Below, piece after piece: positions 49,561-63,068 of a DNA stretch of 64,000 bases (its first letter is position 1; each line of letters begins with the position of its first letter). Source of the DNA: Rotaria macrura. Taxonomy: Eukaryota > Rotifera > Eurotatoria > Philodinida > Philodinidae. The notes beneath the pieces are model-generated. The model did not search any database. It was not told where the DNA came from and was given only the letters and a program-made list of their open reading frames with translations. The position numbers were made by a program, and so were the translations under genes. Location: positions 1 through 64,000 of the forward strand of contig OENT01000120.1 in NCBI GenBank assembly GCA_900239685.1, in the 5' to 3' direction.

Positions 49561-52500
49561 ATGGCTGAACCAGAAACAAAATCATCGCTTACTGAAGTAA
49601 GAAATATAAGTTGTTCGTCGTTCTCTTTGCAAATGTGACACGATTGTTTCAGTTAAATCCACCACCCGACTACGTTCCTCATCGTATTAAAATATGGGAG
49701 GAATTGAAAGCAAAATATCATGATTATGTTGCATCGCAACCGCAACTTGATATTACAATAACTTTACCTGATGGAAAAAAAATACCTGGTAAATCATGGA
49801 AAACGAATCCAAACGAAATTGCACAGGGCATCAGGTAGATTGTGTTGTATTAACGATCATCTTCAAGTATAGGATTTACTGATTTAATTTTTTTCATCTC
49901 AAATATTCAGTCAAGGATTGGCTGCTGCTACTGTTATTGCAAAAGTCAACGGTGACCTGTGGGATCTTGATCGACCATTTGAAAAAGATTCATCATTGGA
50001 ATTAATTAAATTTGATGATGAACAAGGTAGATATATTTAATCTCAATATTAAAAAAAAGATCTTCTGATTTAACATTGAATATATGAATTTGTTCGCTCA
50101 ATATGAGCTTAACCCATGTTCTATTCAGAATAAATTTATTTTATACGCTATTTTTTCAAAATGAGCTGTACGAAACTGTAGGCATAAAGTCTGCTAAAAA
50201 TGATGTCTCTTTTATCTGCAATTTACTAAGACGTGATATCGAGTAGAAATGCACGATTTCTAGTGAACTCCACAAAGTCCATTCAGTTATCCTATTGTTA
50301 ACAATCGGTTATGACCTTAGAGGCATTGTCGATTAGGTACTAGCTCAAGAATGTGCTACGCATGAAATCGCTTTTCTCTAGATTAGGAATGGTAGATGAA
50401 ACATTTTTAAATCTAAAAAAAGACTCGGAAAGTTGTGTTTGTGCATCAATGCTTAATTTGATTTTCTGTCAACCCATCGTATGATATGTCTTAGGAAAGC
50501 ACTAAGACGATTGTTACTCCCTGAGAAAGAACTTTTTCAGTTGGAACGCGCTATTTGTATTTCTGTCCGATGTCATTTTTTTCAACCCTCTGTTCATTGA
50601 TTGTTTAACATAAGTCGTTTGGAAATAACGAACAATTTTTAGAGTGCCAAGAAAAAAAATTTTGCAAGAAGAAATAAACAAGTGTTACAACAGAAATTAT
50701 AACTACATTACAGTCCAGATAAACTAAGTCATTCCTGTGCACTAAATTATTATGGCATCCATTGTCCAATCTTGTAAAAATCTTCGACTGAAAACCTATA
50801 AAAATTTTTATAGAAGTCTCTACTGTGGAAAACTTAACATTTTCTCGTCTCACTACTTTCTATGGGTTGTAATCGTATGAAACAAAGCCGTGAAATAGAC
50901 AGATTTACTGACAGTTTTTGAGTTGCAATCCACATACGGTTCTAAAAAATCACTCAGAATTTTCTAGAGCATTTGACTCGGTATCATAAGTGCATTTTCC
51001 ATAGGTTACAAAAAATATCATTTTTTAGTAATCTCAAAAAAACTGCAGTTTTTGAAAAGTTCTAATCAATAGTTGAAAACAGATTCAGAAAGATGACATA
51101 ATGCAAATTTTAAAACATATATTCTAATGCGAGAAAAGAGTTTTCCGGATCTGAGCAATATGAGGATTAGTTTTTTCACAAGACTAATCTTATGTAGATT
51201 ATATATTGCCTTAAGATATATTTTTGGGGAATACATGCATTTCAATCGATCTATATGAACAAAAAAAAGCAATAGTTCGTTTCACATCAACGTTTTTGTT
51301 TTCATTAAAATTTTTCATTTTTCTAAACTCGCCATAATCAATCATTTAAAGAACTATTTGTTTATTATACTCGTTGTAGTCAGTGATGTATAAATGGAAT
51401 CAAGAAGTCTCAATGAAAAACTCTCACAGTATTCGTTTCTTCCTTCATATACATGAAATCTATCATGTCAGTAACGTTAGTTTTCTTCAATGGACTAAAC
51501 ATACCTACAGAGAAAGCTTTTTAATCAAGATTTTCTAGATTAGAGAGTTATCTACTATATGCCGCAATTAGGTTTAGCATGTGCTGTGTTATACTGTTTA
51601 ATTGATAGTGTCCTTTATTGTGTCATCTCTAGAGATGTAAAGGAACATAAACTACAACTGTACGACGTTCGAAATCATGACAGGCAAAAACGATCTTAAA
51701 AAGTAGTATGGAAGAAGTATTTTTGATCGAAGATATAGATGAATTCTGTAATGGTTTCCTCTAGATCGAGATCAAACAAACTTAGCCCCACCTATGTTGA
51801 GTTAAGTTACTGATCAATAATTTTCTTCATACATCTCAATAGGTAAACAAGTGTTTTGGCATTCAACAGCTCATATAATGGGCGAAGCCATGGAATTATG
51901 TTATGGTGGTTGTTTATGTTATGGACCACCTATTGAACAAGGCTTTTACTATGATATGTATCTTGAAAATCGGTAAGAAAATTTTTATCAATTAAACTTT
52001 CATCGAATATGAAATCTGTTATTTAGAACGGTATCAGGTCTTGATTATGAACCATTGGAAAAAGTCATGAAGCGAATTGTTAAAGAAGAACAACCGTTTG
52101 AACGTTTAGAAATTTCTAAAGAAGATTTATTGCGTTTATTTGGAGTAAGTAAATCGACTTACTGGTTTAATTCATCAACATGTTGTTGTTCTTGTCTTTT
52201 CATTTCTTAGTATAATCCATTCAAGGTTCGAATTCTGAATGAAAAAGTTCATACACCGACCACGACTGTCTATCGGTAATATTGAAAATATATTGAAAAA
52301 TAAAATAGAACAGCTGATGCCTGTGTATTTAGATGTGGACCCTTAATTGATCTTTGTCGTGGTCCTCATATTCGTCATACAGGAAAAGTGAAAGCTTTTG
52401 CCGTGACGAAAGTAAAAAAGAAAAAGAAAAATCCACTTTTCAAAGTTGAATTGTTTTTTAATTGCATAGAATTCCTCAACCTATTGGGAAGGTGATCAAT

Positions 52501-55251
52501 CACGTGAAACTTTACAACGTATATATGGAATATCATTTCCTGATTCAAAACAACTCAAAGAATGGAAACATCTTCAAGAAGAAGCAGCTAAACGAAATCA
52601 TCGAAAGATTGGTCTTGAACAAGATCTTTTCTTTTTTCATGAACTTAGTCCTGGCTCATGTTTCTTTCATCCGAAAGGAGCTCACATTTATAATAAACTT
52701 ATTGACTTTCTTCGAGTTAGTTGTCAAATAATTCGTGTTTTTCCGATTTATTTTTTTTTTTGAAATTCTTAATAATCTTTGTTTTTTACTTTCATCATTA
52801 TTAGGGTGAATATCGTAAGCGTGGTTATCAAGAGGTTATTTCGCCGAATATTTATAATTCAAAATTATGGAAAACATCTGGTCATTGGGATCATTATGCA
52901 GTAAGAAGAAAATATTATTATTGTTGTATGTATTCTTCATGTTTATTTTGCCTTAGGAAAATATGTTTAAAACAGAAATTGAAAAGGAAGTTTTCGCACT
53001 TAAACCAATGAATTGTCCAGGACATTGGTAAGCAGAAAAACGAAAAAGAAAATTCTATTTAAAAATTTTATTATTTAAAAGCCTTATGTTTGCATCACGT
53101 CTTCGATCATGGCGAGAATTACCATTACGTATGGCTGATTTTGGTGTTTTACATCGAAATGAAGCATCAGGAGCATTGAGTGGTCTTACACGTGTTCGAA
53201 GATTTCAACAAGATGATGCTCATATATTTTGTGCTCAATCACAAGTAATTTGATTGCGATAGAAAAAAAACTTATTTATCTAAATTTATTTTCGTTTTCA
53301 TATTTAGATAAAAGATGAAATAGAAGGTTGCCTAGATTTCTTGAAACATATTTACGGGATATTTGGTTTTACATTTGAATTAAAATTATCTACTCGACCT
53401 GATAAATTCTTGGGTGAAATTGAAACATGGGATCGAGCTGAAAGTCAACTTGCAGAAGCTCTTTCTTCATTTGGTTATCCATGGAAAATAGATCCAGGCG
53501 ATGGTGCTTTTTATGGACCAAAAATTGATATTACTATTCGCGATGCTTTACAACGTGCTCATCAATGTGCAACAATTCAACTTGATTTTCAATTACCTCA
53601 ACGTTTTCAACTTCAATTTCAGACGTAAGAATACCGAAATTAATAATAATAGTACACTGAAATTGTCCATTGTATTTTTTAGAAACGAACAAGGTGAACT
53701 TCAAAGCCCTGTTATTATTCATCGAGCCATGTTAGGTTCAATGGAACGTATGCTCGCTATTCTCACGGAATCATTTGGTGGAAAATGGTTTGAATTAATT
53801 TTTTATTAATATTCTCATCACTAGGGCAATATCTGTTTGATGAAACCAAATGTCCCTTTCCGCATTTCTAAAACATAGTTGATCTTATCGTTCATAAATA
53901 GGCATAATTTTGTGAACTTTGTGTATTCCAGAAAAATGATGATTATTTTCAGCTTTTGAAATATTCTTGTCTTAGATAAGGAGCAAAATTCTCTAGTACT
54001 TTTTCTCTATCAAAGTTTGTCAAATTTTCAATCGTAGAACTTTAAATTTACTTTTTTGTTTAGAATTAAGTTTCGTTACTGTTCTGTAAAGGAATAGGCT
54101 TATAAATAGACTGTCAATTTTTGCTATTTTATATGAACGTCTACCTATAGTGAGACAATTTTCATACCATACATATGAGCCAATTCGATCAGATCTGTTC
54201 ATGCATTCAGATCTCTTATGTAAATTAACATTAAAGTTACAGTACAAAAAATATGAATCAATTGCTTGTTTTTCGTAAATGAAGTATCATGACATAAATC
54301 TTTCTAATCAAATAGAACATCGTCCTCAACAAGCTCTAAAAACGTATATATTTTATTTGGTTTTTTTGTCTTCTTTTACTAAGATATATTTTCAAGATGT
54401 CAATGAACATTATATCGGACTTGATTCATGCCTTTTTGAATGGATTATTGATGTCAGTTCTCAGTTTTGAGTTGTAACGAAGTGAAAATTCTTCCTCCGA
54501 TCTCGTATACAGTTACAAGGCAATGGAATATTCATTCAATTGCATCACAGAACTGAATCATTTTGAGAATTTTTTTGAGTTTCATTCCTGACAGGAATTG
54601 AACGTCAAATCGTGTATGATAGTTGGATTATGAACGAGAAGAAACAAACTGAATAGGTCTCTATCAAATGGTTCAATATATTTTTCGATTTTGAACAGAT
54701 GATTGAACCCTCGTGAATTTTATTGTCAGCTTATTCTTCTAAATGAAAAATAAAATGTATTTATATTTAGGCCATTCTGGTTATCACCACGTCAAATGGC
54801 CATTGTACCTATTTTTCCATCATTAGATTCATATGCTCAAGAAGTTCAAAAGAAACTGTGGCTTGCTGGTTTTCAAGTTGATTGTGACTTAGATGCTGGT
54901 ACAACATTAAATAAGAAGATTCGTCAAAATCAACTTGCGCAATATAATTTTATCGGCGGTAATATTCAATTTCATATCTAGTCATAATAACTATCGTTTT
55001 ATTTTTTTATAGTTGTCGGTCAAAAAGAAAAAGAAAATGGAACAATTAATATTCGTACTCGTGATAATAAACAACATGGAGAATTTTCAATCGATGAAGT
55101 TCTTCAACGTTTTAAGGCATTAGCAGAATCACGTACAAATCATGCTGAAGATGAATTTGCAGGATCATCGGATGAGAAAAATGTTGCAGCAACAACAACG
55201 CAATTAGAAGCTACGAATTTAGCTGAAAGTCATGACGACAAACAAGAATAA
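49561..55251 (+). CDS. TARS1: threonyl-tRNA synthetase, cytosolic type
   Basis: Fifteen exons: 49561-49596, 49653-49834, 49911-50026, 51843-51972, 52027-52144, 52211-52275, 52333-52411, 52470-52715, 52805-52900, 52957-53027, 53082-53244, 53308-53624, 53683-53787, 54771-54958 and 55013-55251, giving 716 aa. It charges tRNA-Thr with threonine. The TGS domain has [13 protein letters not shown] and GISQGLAA. The editing domain has [12 protein letters not shown] and [14 protein letters not shown]. The class II core has [10 protein letters not shown], the zinc-binding MNCPGH, motif 2 with [38 protein letters not shown] and motif 3 [15 protein letters not shown]. The anticodon-binding domain starts PFWLSPRQ and ends near VNIRTRD-like NIRTRDNK. 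The N-terminal extension is shorter than in human TARS1, and the C-terminus has an extra acidic, Ala/Thr-rich tail. Introns 3 (1816 nt) and 13 (983 nt) are large. Poly(A) signal AATAAA is at 55389-55394. Confidence 0.97.
50027..51842 (+). other. ThrRS intron 3, 1816 nt
   Basis: Much longer than neighbouring introns. It contains a 14-bp perfect palindrome CATCTCTAGAGATG (51624-51637) flanked by TCCTTTA and TAAAGGA. No open frame with a recognisable domain and no defined transposon ends. Confidence 0.6.
53788..54770 (+). other. ThrRS intron 13, 983 nt
   Basis: Large intron between the motif 3 exon and the anticodon-binding exon, with a weak donor (GTTTGA). Nothing else recognised. Confidence 0.6.
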
Positions 55252-55481
55252 AAGACAACCAATTATAAGAACGTATTTGTTTCTTTTTCGTTTTCGTTTT
55301 TTTTCATATTGAATGATGATCTAGTTCGGGGTTTGGGTCTTCTATTGTTCATTGTTTCTTTGTTTTCCGTCATTCATATTAAACATTCAATAAAAATGAA
55401 CACAAACTCTTTGACATATAGTATCTCTATTTTTCTGTTTTTATTTAATTGCATTTCATTGAACTCAGAAAAATCGGCCTA

Positions 55482-55979
55482 TTACTTAAAACGAGAATGA
55501 TGTTTGTGTTTTAGTGCAGTTGTCATTGACGTTGGTAGATATTTGATTTGTGCTTTGTTCGGTTTTATTTTTTGATTAACTTTAATACCTGTTTTACCTT
55601 TATGAAAGTTGCCTGGTCTAGCACGAAGCATAGGTGAAGTAGATTTTTGTCTAGCATTACGTGTAAGACGTGTATGGGTTGAATTATGATGTACAACAGG
55701 TTGAAAAAGATGTTTTATTGATGCATTAGATGATTTTTTGTGAGGTAACGTTGTCAATGCAACCAATCGTTTTGCTATTGCAACAGCCTCAGGATGTTTG
55801 TGTTTTAATCTAACTTGGTGTTCATGTTCATGCAGTGTTGGTTTATGAGAAGCAATATTACCAGAGATAGCATTATTAATTACCAAATCGAATGCGAAGT
55901 ACACAGTTACGACCGTAATGACGAAAAAAATTGATAAAAAGATTTGTATTATTCGTCTCATTTTTACATATCGCACCAT
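55482..55979 (-). CDS. hypothetical type II membrane protein, Lys/His-rich
   Basis: A single 165-aa open frame, starting MVRYVKMRRIIQIF. A short basic N-terminus is followed by a hydrophobic anchor (about residues 9-34, IIQIFLSIFFVITVVTVYFA) and a strongly basic, His-rich remainder with clusters such as HEHEHQVRLKHKH and one or two NxS/T sites (NAS, NST). The topology suggests a signal-anchored protein with its C-terminus in the ER/Golgi lumen or outside. It is convergent with the ThrRS gene; the stops are about 230 bases apart. No family recognised; no conserved enzyme motif. The length and biased composition favour a real gene, but an intronless chance frame cannot be ruled out. Confidence 0.5.
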   Translation of the reverse strand: MVRYVKMRRIIQIFLSIFFVITVVTVYFAFDLVINNAISGNIASHKPTLHEHEHQVRLKHKHPEAVAIAKRLVALTTLPHKKSSNASIKHLFQPVVHHNSTHTRLTRNARQKSTSPMLRARPGNFHKGKTGIKVNQKIKPNKAQIKYLPTSMTTALKHKHHSRFK

Positions 55980-58811
55980 GACAATCGACTTATGTATATG
56001 TATTTAATAGATTGTAATAGAAAATTATGATCAATATTTAATGAATCCATTCGAAAAACTAAGAAAAAGAAAATATTATGAATAAGAAAATAATTCAATT
56101 GAATTTCTTTAATGTTCGGATAATCGAGCTCTTGAATAGAAAGAAAATGAACAGCATTTTCTTTTCAATTTCTGTCGAATCAAACAACATGTTAGATTAT
56201 AAAGATTAGGGACAGTAGTAGGGGATAAACACATATTGTATTTTTTTAAAACTATTAACTCTCTAAAACTAAAGTTTTTGGCTTCAGGATACGCTTCTAT
56301 ATACTTTAGATAAAATATTCGGTTATGATAAAATGAACCCATCAAAGCGCGACTTCTATTATTGCTCACCTTCCCATGCCCTTTACGTTGTTAATAAATC
56401 ACAGCAGAATAGAGTCACCAACATTTTTTTCTTGCTTCTTTTCTTTCAGTACGAAAGTAAAAAAATCTACCCGAAATAATATTTTTACCCGCTGTCGTTC
56501 TGTATTCTTTTCAATTCGTCACACTAATACTGCATTTGTGCAATAGATCAAACTATTTTTTCTTCATACATATGCACACATTCATTATTCATCCTGCCTG
56601 TTTTTTTTTCTTTTGTACATTTACTTCAGCCTAGAGTTTCATCTGTAAGAGACGGTTCGTCCTAGGCAATCTATGTGTGTAATAATCAGCTCTTGTCAAT
56701 GAAGCGTAACAATAAAAAATAAAAAACATCGCAAATCATAGCTGGCGAAATATTGAATGATGACAGCAAACATTATTTATAAATGATTATGACCTTAGAG
56801 GAGAGACCGAGTTCCCGTCACATCGCATCGATTCAAAAAACTAAAACGCAACCGTAATGATATACGAAACAGGTCTGTTATAGCATACGTCAATTGTATC
56901 ATTTTATCCTGCATAATTTTAGTAGCTATTGTAGGGTCAATAAAAACAAAATGAGAAGATATATATTTAGAATATGCACTTCTCATACAAATGAAAGAAA
57001 AGAAACGACAACAGCAAATCGAATATTTTACATCTGATTAATGCTGCAAAGAACGAAAGAGAAAAAAAAAGAAAGAATACAAGCTTGAAATATATTTTAG
57101 GTTTTTAGAAAAAGCATAGTCTTATTATGTTTCATGTTAAAATATGCAACGTAAATGAATAACGATTGATATCATCTAGACTGCTATTAAAAATGTTTTA
57201 TTTCGGTTTATATATAAACAAACAACAAATGAATAAAACATAGATTCATTATTTTTTTATAATTAAGAAGCGATATCAGATCATTCATCGTTCTTAGAAG
57301 TACAGATATATCGATCTTATTCAGTTTTAATGTTAGAATGATGCGAAAAATTAATTTCTTCTCTCATGAAGTGAAATCTTAGAAAAATTGTACAAAACAT
57401 TTTCAAGTTGTCTTCTTTTTTTGTTGAACGAGGACATCTGCTTCAGTTACATCAGAAGTATATACAAAATCTTATGTAACTCGAATACGACAGACAGAAC
57501 TAACTTGCGTCATATATTTTGCACTTATTAGAATTTCATCTGAACATATTATATAAAAAATACATAATCTTAGAGTATTCTCTTCTTGTCTGCATGAGAA
57601 TAAGAAAATACATATGTATACGTTTAAAGTTCTTTGAAGTATTGCTTAGCACTTTGTAACTTACCTCATCCATTTCAAGATATGACCAAAATGAATTTTC
57701 TTTTCTTTTTCTTGACGATCTAACAGAATGAGAGAAAGGAGTTTGATCAGAATTTTTAAAATTGATCTATATCTGAAAAATATCTCGAAAATTTTTAATA
57801 CCGAATCTTATTCTTGTTTGTTATTTTAATACGTTGTAGACTAACATAATCATAAGAATGTATCGAAATAATTTTTCACGCTGCTTGCAAACATTGACTT
57901 TAGTTTGAAGCCATCCTCACTGCCGTAGTTTATGTAGTGGCTCATTTATGTGGATTCTCCTAAAAGCCGTAAATAAACTATCAAGAAGCTGAAATTTATA
58001 GATTAAGTTGGATTTATCAATTTTAATGTTGCCCTCAGAATTTGCAACTAAAATTGCTTGAATTAATGAGAAATTTAGTCGAAATCGACATAGAAAATCT
58101 GTTTGATCGAAGAAAGTTTGATTAATAATAACTCAAATCACAAGCGTAGTCAGTCTCTCTCAGCCAGAGGGGTATGGTGGGGCTTATTATGGATATGAGT
58201 AATACGTTTCTATCTTTGAAAGTCAATTTCAATAGAAGGGAGTAGCCCTTCTATTTAGGCCTCCGACTCACACTAAGATAATAATAGAAGGTAATCATAT
58301 GTAAAAAAAAATGTTATTATTCAGCAAATGTTGTTTTAAGATAATTTTTAATGCATCTAGTATTTGCTCAATCTGATCTCACGAATCTTAGCGCTGGTAA
58401 AAAGTCAAACAGTTGATCGAGATAAAATTATGCAACAGAACTTTAAGCATTCAACTACATTATGTGATATTGGAGCTAGAAAAAACTTACATCTAGTCTA
58501 TTAAATGCAATATAGAGTATATGGCTCAATTACGCATTGATTATTATCTCTCAATAGGTAGCGCCATCTTGTCTAAAGTTCGCATAGTGACACTTACAGC
58601 ACCTGTCGACAGGTCAACCGAAGTTTATTAGTTAAATTTGCTTGATAATGCACGCAAACATATTCGATTGAAAAAACCTTTCACTAGAAAAAGCTTACAT
58701 GTTTATGTTTAAAGTCTTGTAACCGACGATATTCGACGGAAACAAGTCATACAGTGCACTTGAAATACAAATAAATATTATTCTTTTGTTTTTCCATGTT
58801 TGTCAATTTTA
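55980..58811. other. intergenic, no recognised gene
   Basis: AT-rich. The short minus-strand frames at 56109-56369 and 56795-56986 have no recognised domain. A 10-bp hairpin AATAGAAGGG / CCCTTCTATT lies near 58230-58254 and a 14-bp palindrome ACCTGTCGACAGGT near 58601-58614, about 200 bases upstream of the PM20D1-like start. Confidence 0.5.
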
Positions 58812-58817
58812 GATATA

Positions 58818-60636
58818 ATGTTGCGCAAAATTTTTCTTGCATTTACAGTATTCTTTTTGACTCTTCTTTATCGTACATATATTGTATTTGCACCGGATAA
58901 AGCAATATTTGAACCATGTTCATCATCCATTGATAACCATTCTTTGAAGTTTGATGAGAAACGTCTGCAAACATTTCAAACGTTACTTCAATTTCAAACA
59001 ATATCCCATGATGCCAATCATCAGAATTTGGATGAAATTATAAAATGTAGAGAATTTATCAAAAAGACCTACAATGATTTAATTACAACATATTCTACAT
59101 TTGTTCAATTAAATGACATTGCCGAATACTCATTATTATATACTGTTCAAGGAAAAAATCCAAATTTAAAACCATTTCTCTTCTCTGCTCATCTCGATGT
59201 TGTACCTGCTGGAAATCTTAGTCATTGGAAATACCCACCGTTTGATGCTCATTCAGATGGGGATTATATATTTGCACGTGGCACACTCGATAACAAGTAA
59301 AAATATAAAAATGAATAATATTTTAAACTTCTTTGTTATTGTAAATAAATGTAGAGGAAATGCATATTCGATGATGGAAGCTCTGAAGGTAGGATGAAGA
59401 TGCAATTTGTCAAATATACTAATCATAAATAAATTTGTATGTATGCACGTCATATTTGATTTTGAAAAAAAAGGACATACACTACTCAGATATCTTATCG
59501 AAATATTTTTACTTCTTGTTTTGTGTGTAAAATTTCATCTGCTTTTATCAATAGGAATATGTAACTATTTACGGTCAACCACCACGAACATTTTATGTTG
59601 CACTAACACATGATGAAGAAGTAGGTCGGGTGGGTGCTAACGGTATAGCTCGGTATCTTTCACAACAACCATTTGGTCGCGATGGTCAATTTGAATTTAT
59701 ACTCGACGAAGGAACAGTTATTCTTGCAGAAGCATTTCCGACCCTTCATAATCCGATTGCTATAATTGGTATTGCCGAAAAAGGTTACTTGAGTATTCAG
59801 TATTCTGTTGATATGGTACCAGGCCATTCTAGTATGCCAGTGGCACCAACAGCCATCGGTATATTGGCTCGTGCAGTTCATAGACTTGAATCTACACTGC
59901 AACCATCACAATTTGGTCGCGGACCTGAACTAGATCTTTTACATGGTATAACGCCGTATTTAAAATTTCCAATGCGATTAGTCTTGAGTAATGTATGGTT
60001 ATTTGGACCTGTCATTCAATGGGTTTTAACTAAACAACCAGGAACAGATGCATTACAACGTACATCAACTGCAGTCACAGTTATTTCCGGCGGTGAAAAA
60101 GATAATGTTCTACCAACATCGGCTAGAGCAACAGTCAATCGTATGAAGAAGATTGAAACAAAATACAACCTATTAGAAAACTATTGTCATTTCATTTAGA
60201 TCGTATTCATACAGCCGATTCATGTAAACACATCATTGAAAACAATCGTCGTATAATCAATGATGAGCGTGTTGTTGCTCATGTCAAAGCATGTTGGGAA
60301 CCGTCACCTACATCACCATATGGTCGAAATGTTAATGCATATCGTATTATTGAACAAACAATGCGTCAAACATTTGAAAAAGATTCTAAACCGGTTATTG
60401 TTGTACCTGGTTTAATGATAGGTGGAACAGACAGTAGATCTTATACGAATTTATCAAAAAATTTATATCGTTTTTCGCCATTCATCTATCATCATGAAGA
60501 TCTCAATCGTCTCCACGGTGATAACGAACGTATGCGTCATCGTGATATGCAAAGAGCATTGAACTTCTATTTTCATCTAATTGTTAACAGTCAACTTGAG
60601 CATCTACCCGAAACGCATTCAAATACAGAACTTTAG
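58818..60636 (+). CDS. PM20D1: PM20D1-like M20 metallopeptidase (N-acyl amino acid synthase/hydrolase)
   Basis: Four exons: 58818-59296, 59355-59388, 59555-60140 and 60200-60636, giving 511 aa. An N-terminal hydrophobic segment (LAFTVFFLTLLYRTYIVF) serves as signal peptide or anchor. The M20 metal site is complete: SAHLDVVPAG (His and Asp), RGTLDNKG (bridging Asp), HDEEVG (catalytic Glu and ligand Glu), LDEGT (Asp) and a late His in LHGDNERM. The dimerisation (lid) domain has the MVPGHSSMP stretch and ATVNHRIH. GGTDSRSYTNL and YRFSPF match PM20D1. In vertebrates PM20D1 is secreted and joins or hydrolyses fatty acids and amino acids; the same activity here is inferred. Exon 2 is only 34 nt. 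The ATG lies five bases after an acceptor-like TCAATTTTAG (58812). Poly(A) signal AATAAA is at 60752-60757. Confidence 0.94.
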
Positions 60637-63061
60637 ATTAATATTTCTTTTTTTTTTCATAGTTAGATTTCTTTTCATTAATTATTTTTCTTATAGCCTA
60701 TTTTTATCATTTCGTCATAGATTACCTTTCTTGTGTTTTGAATTATCTATCAATAAAAAACAATTTTTTAAAATTCATGTGAAGCTGTAATCATGTGTAC
60801 ACATAATACAGGTCGACATAACTCTTTATATTCAAACGTTATGTACGGCGTGTGTCCATTATTTCACATTCACTTTCAACATCGATTACTTTTGACAAAA
60901 AAAATCATCACTTTGCTCAGTCTGTTTCTGCGTTCATTACATCTCATATTGTGTTTATTCGATGTATTCATATACATGTATATACTTATCTTTATACCCA
61001 TTCATTTCATTTATTCATGGTTCGTCGAGTCAACCCGATGACTAACAATACTAGTACAATCAATATTTCATCATTTTCTCTCTTATGTTGTATATTACTA
61101 TTACATCTCATCAGTACCGTCCTGTATAATATAGAAATGAAATTGAATACCACCTTGCTGGTTAAAACTTATTCATTCATTGGTATTCATTCATAAGTCT
61201 ATATATGAACACTGTGCAAACAACTAGACATTGCAACACATTCTCATCGTTGAACACGAGCCTAGCGTTGATCCTGGGATCATTTTATTTGTCAGTGACA
61301 ACGATTATGTCTCTTTTTCATTCTTGATCATTTTGCGTGATCGAAGTTGCTAGATCATGAATAATCCGTTCAACGCTTCGTTCAACATAACGATTTCCTG
61401 AAAGTATATTCGAAGGGTAAGTCTACATCTTTTCTATAGATAATTTCATCAGATTCTGTTTTGTCTTTCTTCTCCTGCATGCATTCCACGCCTATTTTAC
61501 GGTCTATTGCAATGTAAACACGCGGAAGTTTTCATTCGCATAAATATCAACAGATGTGTTCGCATCTTGTTATACTTAAGACTCTAACAATTAAACAAGA
61601 TACATAATACTATGTGAATGATAGACTGTAAGCATTCTTATAGCAATATTTAAGAATTTGTTTAATATTATCACGATTGTATCGATCGATCAATACCTTG
61701 TCACCAAGGTTACATTGATTTCTCTTTCTATTTGTTAAAGAAACTAATTCAACAATTATTGATTAATCAAGGATGATTGAGATATCTATATGAAAAAAGA
61801 GCTACCTTTGTGTTCGATTATGTAAGAACACCTTTTCTCTGTCTAATTTCGTTGTCGTATAATGTGATAATAATGAAAATGAAAGCGATGATAATAATGT
61901 TTTTATTTCATACCCTCTTCGTTTAATAGGTTTTTTTTCTTTCTTTTTCATTTTTAATTTACACTAGAAAAGGAAAGAAAACATTCAAAGCGTGCCATAA
62001 CTTAGTTTGTTTTGCTTGCCTGACTTATCGATACATTTGGATTTTTCTGTCTTTCTCTTCAATAGTCGTATTATTATGCTTTTACGTGTGACGCATGTGT
62101 GATACGTATCTATTTTGTTTACATATATAAATGTATGGTCGCACATCATGCTTGTCTTTCATAGATATTTGCTTTGTCATAAGAGAAAAAAAACGATAAT
62201 AACAATAGACAACAACAGCAACATGATGGGCATTATAGATGACAAGGTATTGGGGTAGATTTTGCTTATTTCTCAGTTATTGTATCTTTTATTCTTGTTA
62301 ATTCAAATTTTCAAGTGATTGTTTTATAACTGAAAAACGAAAAATGAAAGAAATCTAAAGACGACCTTAGATGTAAATGAAAAAGAAAGGTTTGTATGTT
62401 GCATACTATAAAATGCAGCATACAAACAATTCCTCTTATTATTGACACAGAAGATTTTCAATTACAAGAGATTCATTGATGAGAAATGTAAAGGTGAATG
62501 TTCTTCATTTTCTTTGCGGCATTCTTTTTTCTCTATGTGTAAATAAAATGGACAGATTTTTTTCCTTCGTTGTTTTTTTCTTATCATGAAGAGATTTAGT
62601 ATGTATGAACAGTATACGAAAAAAATTGGACTGTTAATGAATTAAAATTTGAATTTAAACGGCTCTAGTAGGATTTACTATTAATCGTCGGTGTTGAGTG
62701 AAAAATGATACACATATTTACATGCTTTCTTTCTCTCCCCGCCTTGTTATGTGTCAAATATATCCATGCAAAAAATATAATGAAATGAAATTGATCGGAC
62801 TATAACGAAGATTATCAATGTTCTTTATCGTTTTATTTATCGTCGCACGAACGTGTCACTATGTTTGTCATTAATGAATGCATAAAGGAGAGAAGCCCGA
62901 AATTCCCATTCAAAACGAAGCATAAATTTCATTGATTACTACTAATATATAGACACAAGAACTATTATACTTCATTCTAAATTAGTATAACGGCTGTTGC
63001 TGTTATTCTTTCATCGTTTTTCTCTCTCTCTTTTCTCTTTCTCCTTGTTATGTTTTTATAG
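60637..63061. other. intergenic, no recognised gene
   Basis: PM20D1 3' UTR, then AT-rich DNA. A 15-bp hairpin lies at 62390-62427. Plus-strand frames at 60793-61196 are Phe/Leu/His-rich, overlap each other and have no recognised product. A CT-rich stretch (about 63017-63052) ending in TTTTTATAG at 63061 precedes the next gene and looks like a splice acceptor. Confidence 0.5.
62390..62427. repeat. 15-bp hairpin with one wobble pair
   Basis: GTTTGTATGTTGCAT pairs with ATGCAGCATACAAAC over an eight-base loop (ACTATAAA). The only non-Watson-Crick pair is a T-G that would be a G-U wobble in RNA. Confidence 0.55.
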
Positions 63062-63068
63062 TTTAACG

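Noticed and set aside
60793-61196. Two overlapping frames of 82 and 114 codons after PM20D1
   Set aside because: They overlap in different frames, are biased to Phe, Leu, His and Ile as expected from AT/CT-rich DNA, and show no motif.
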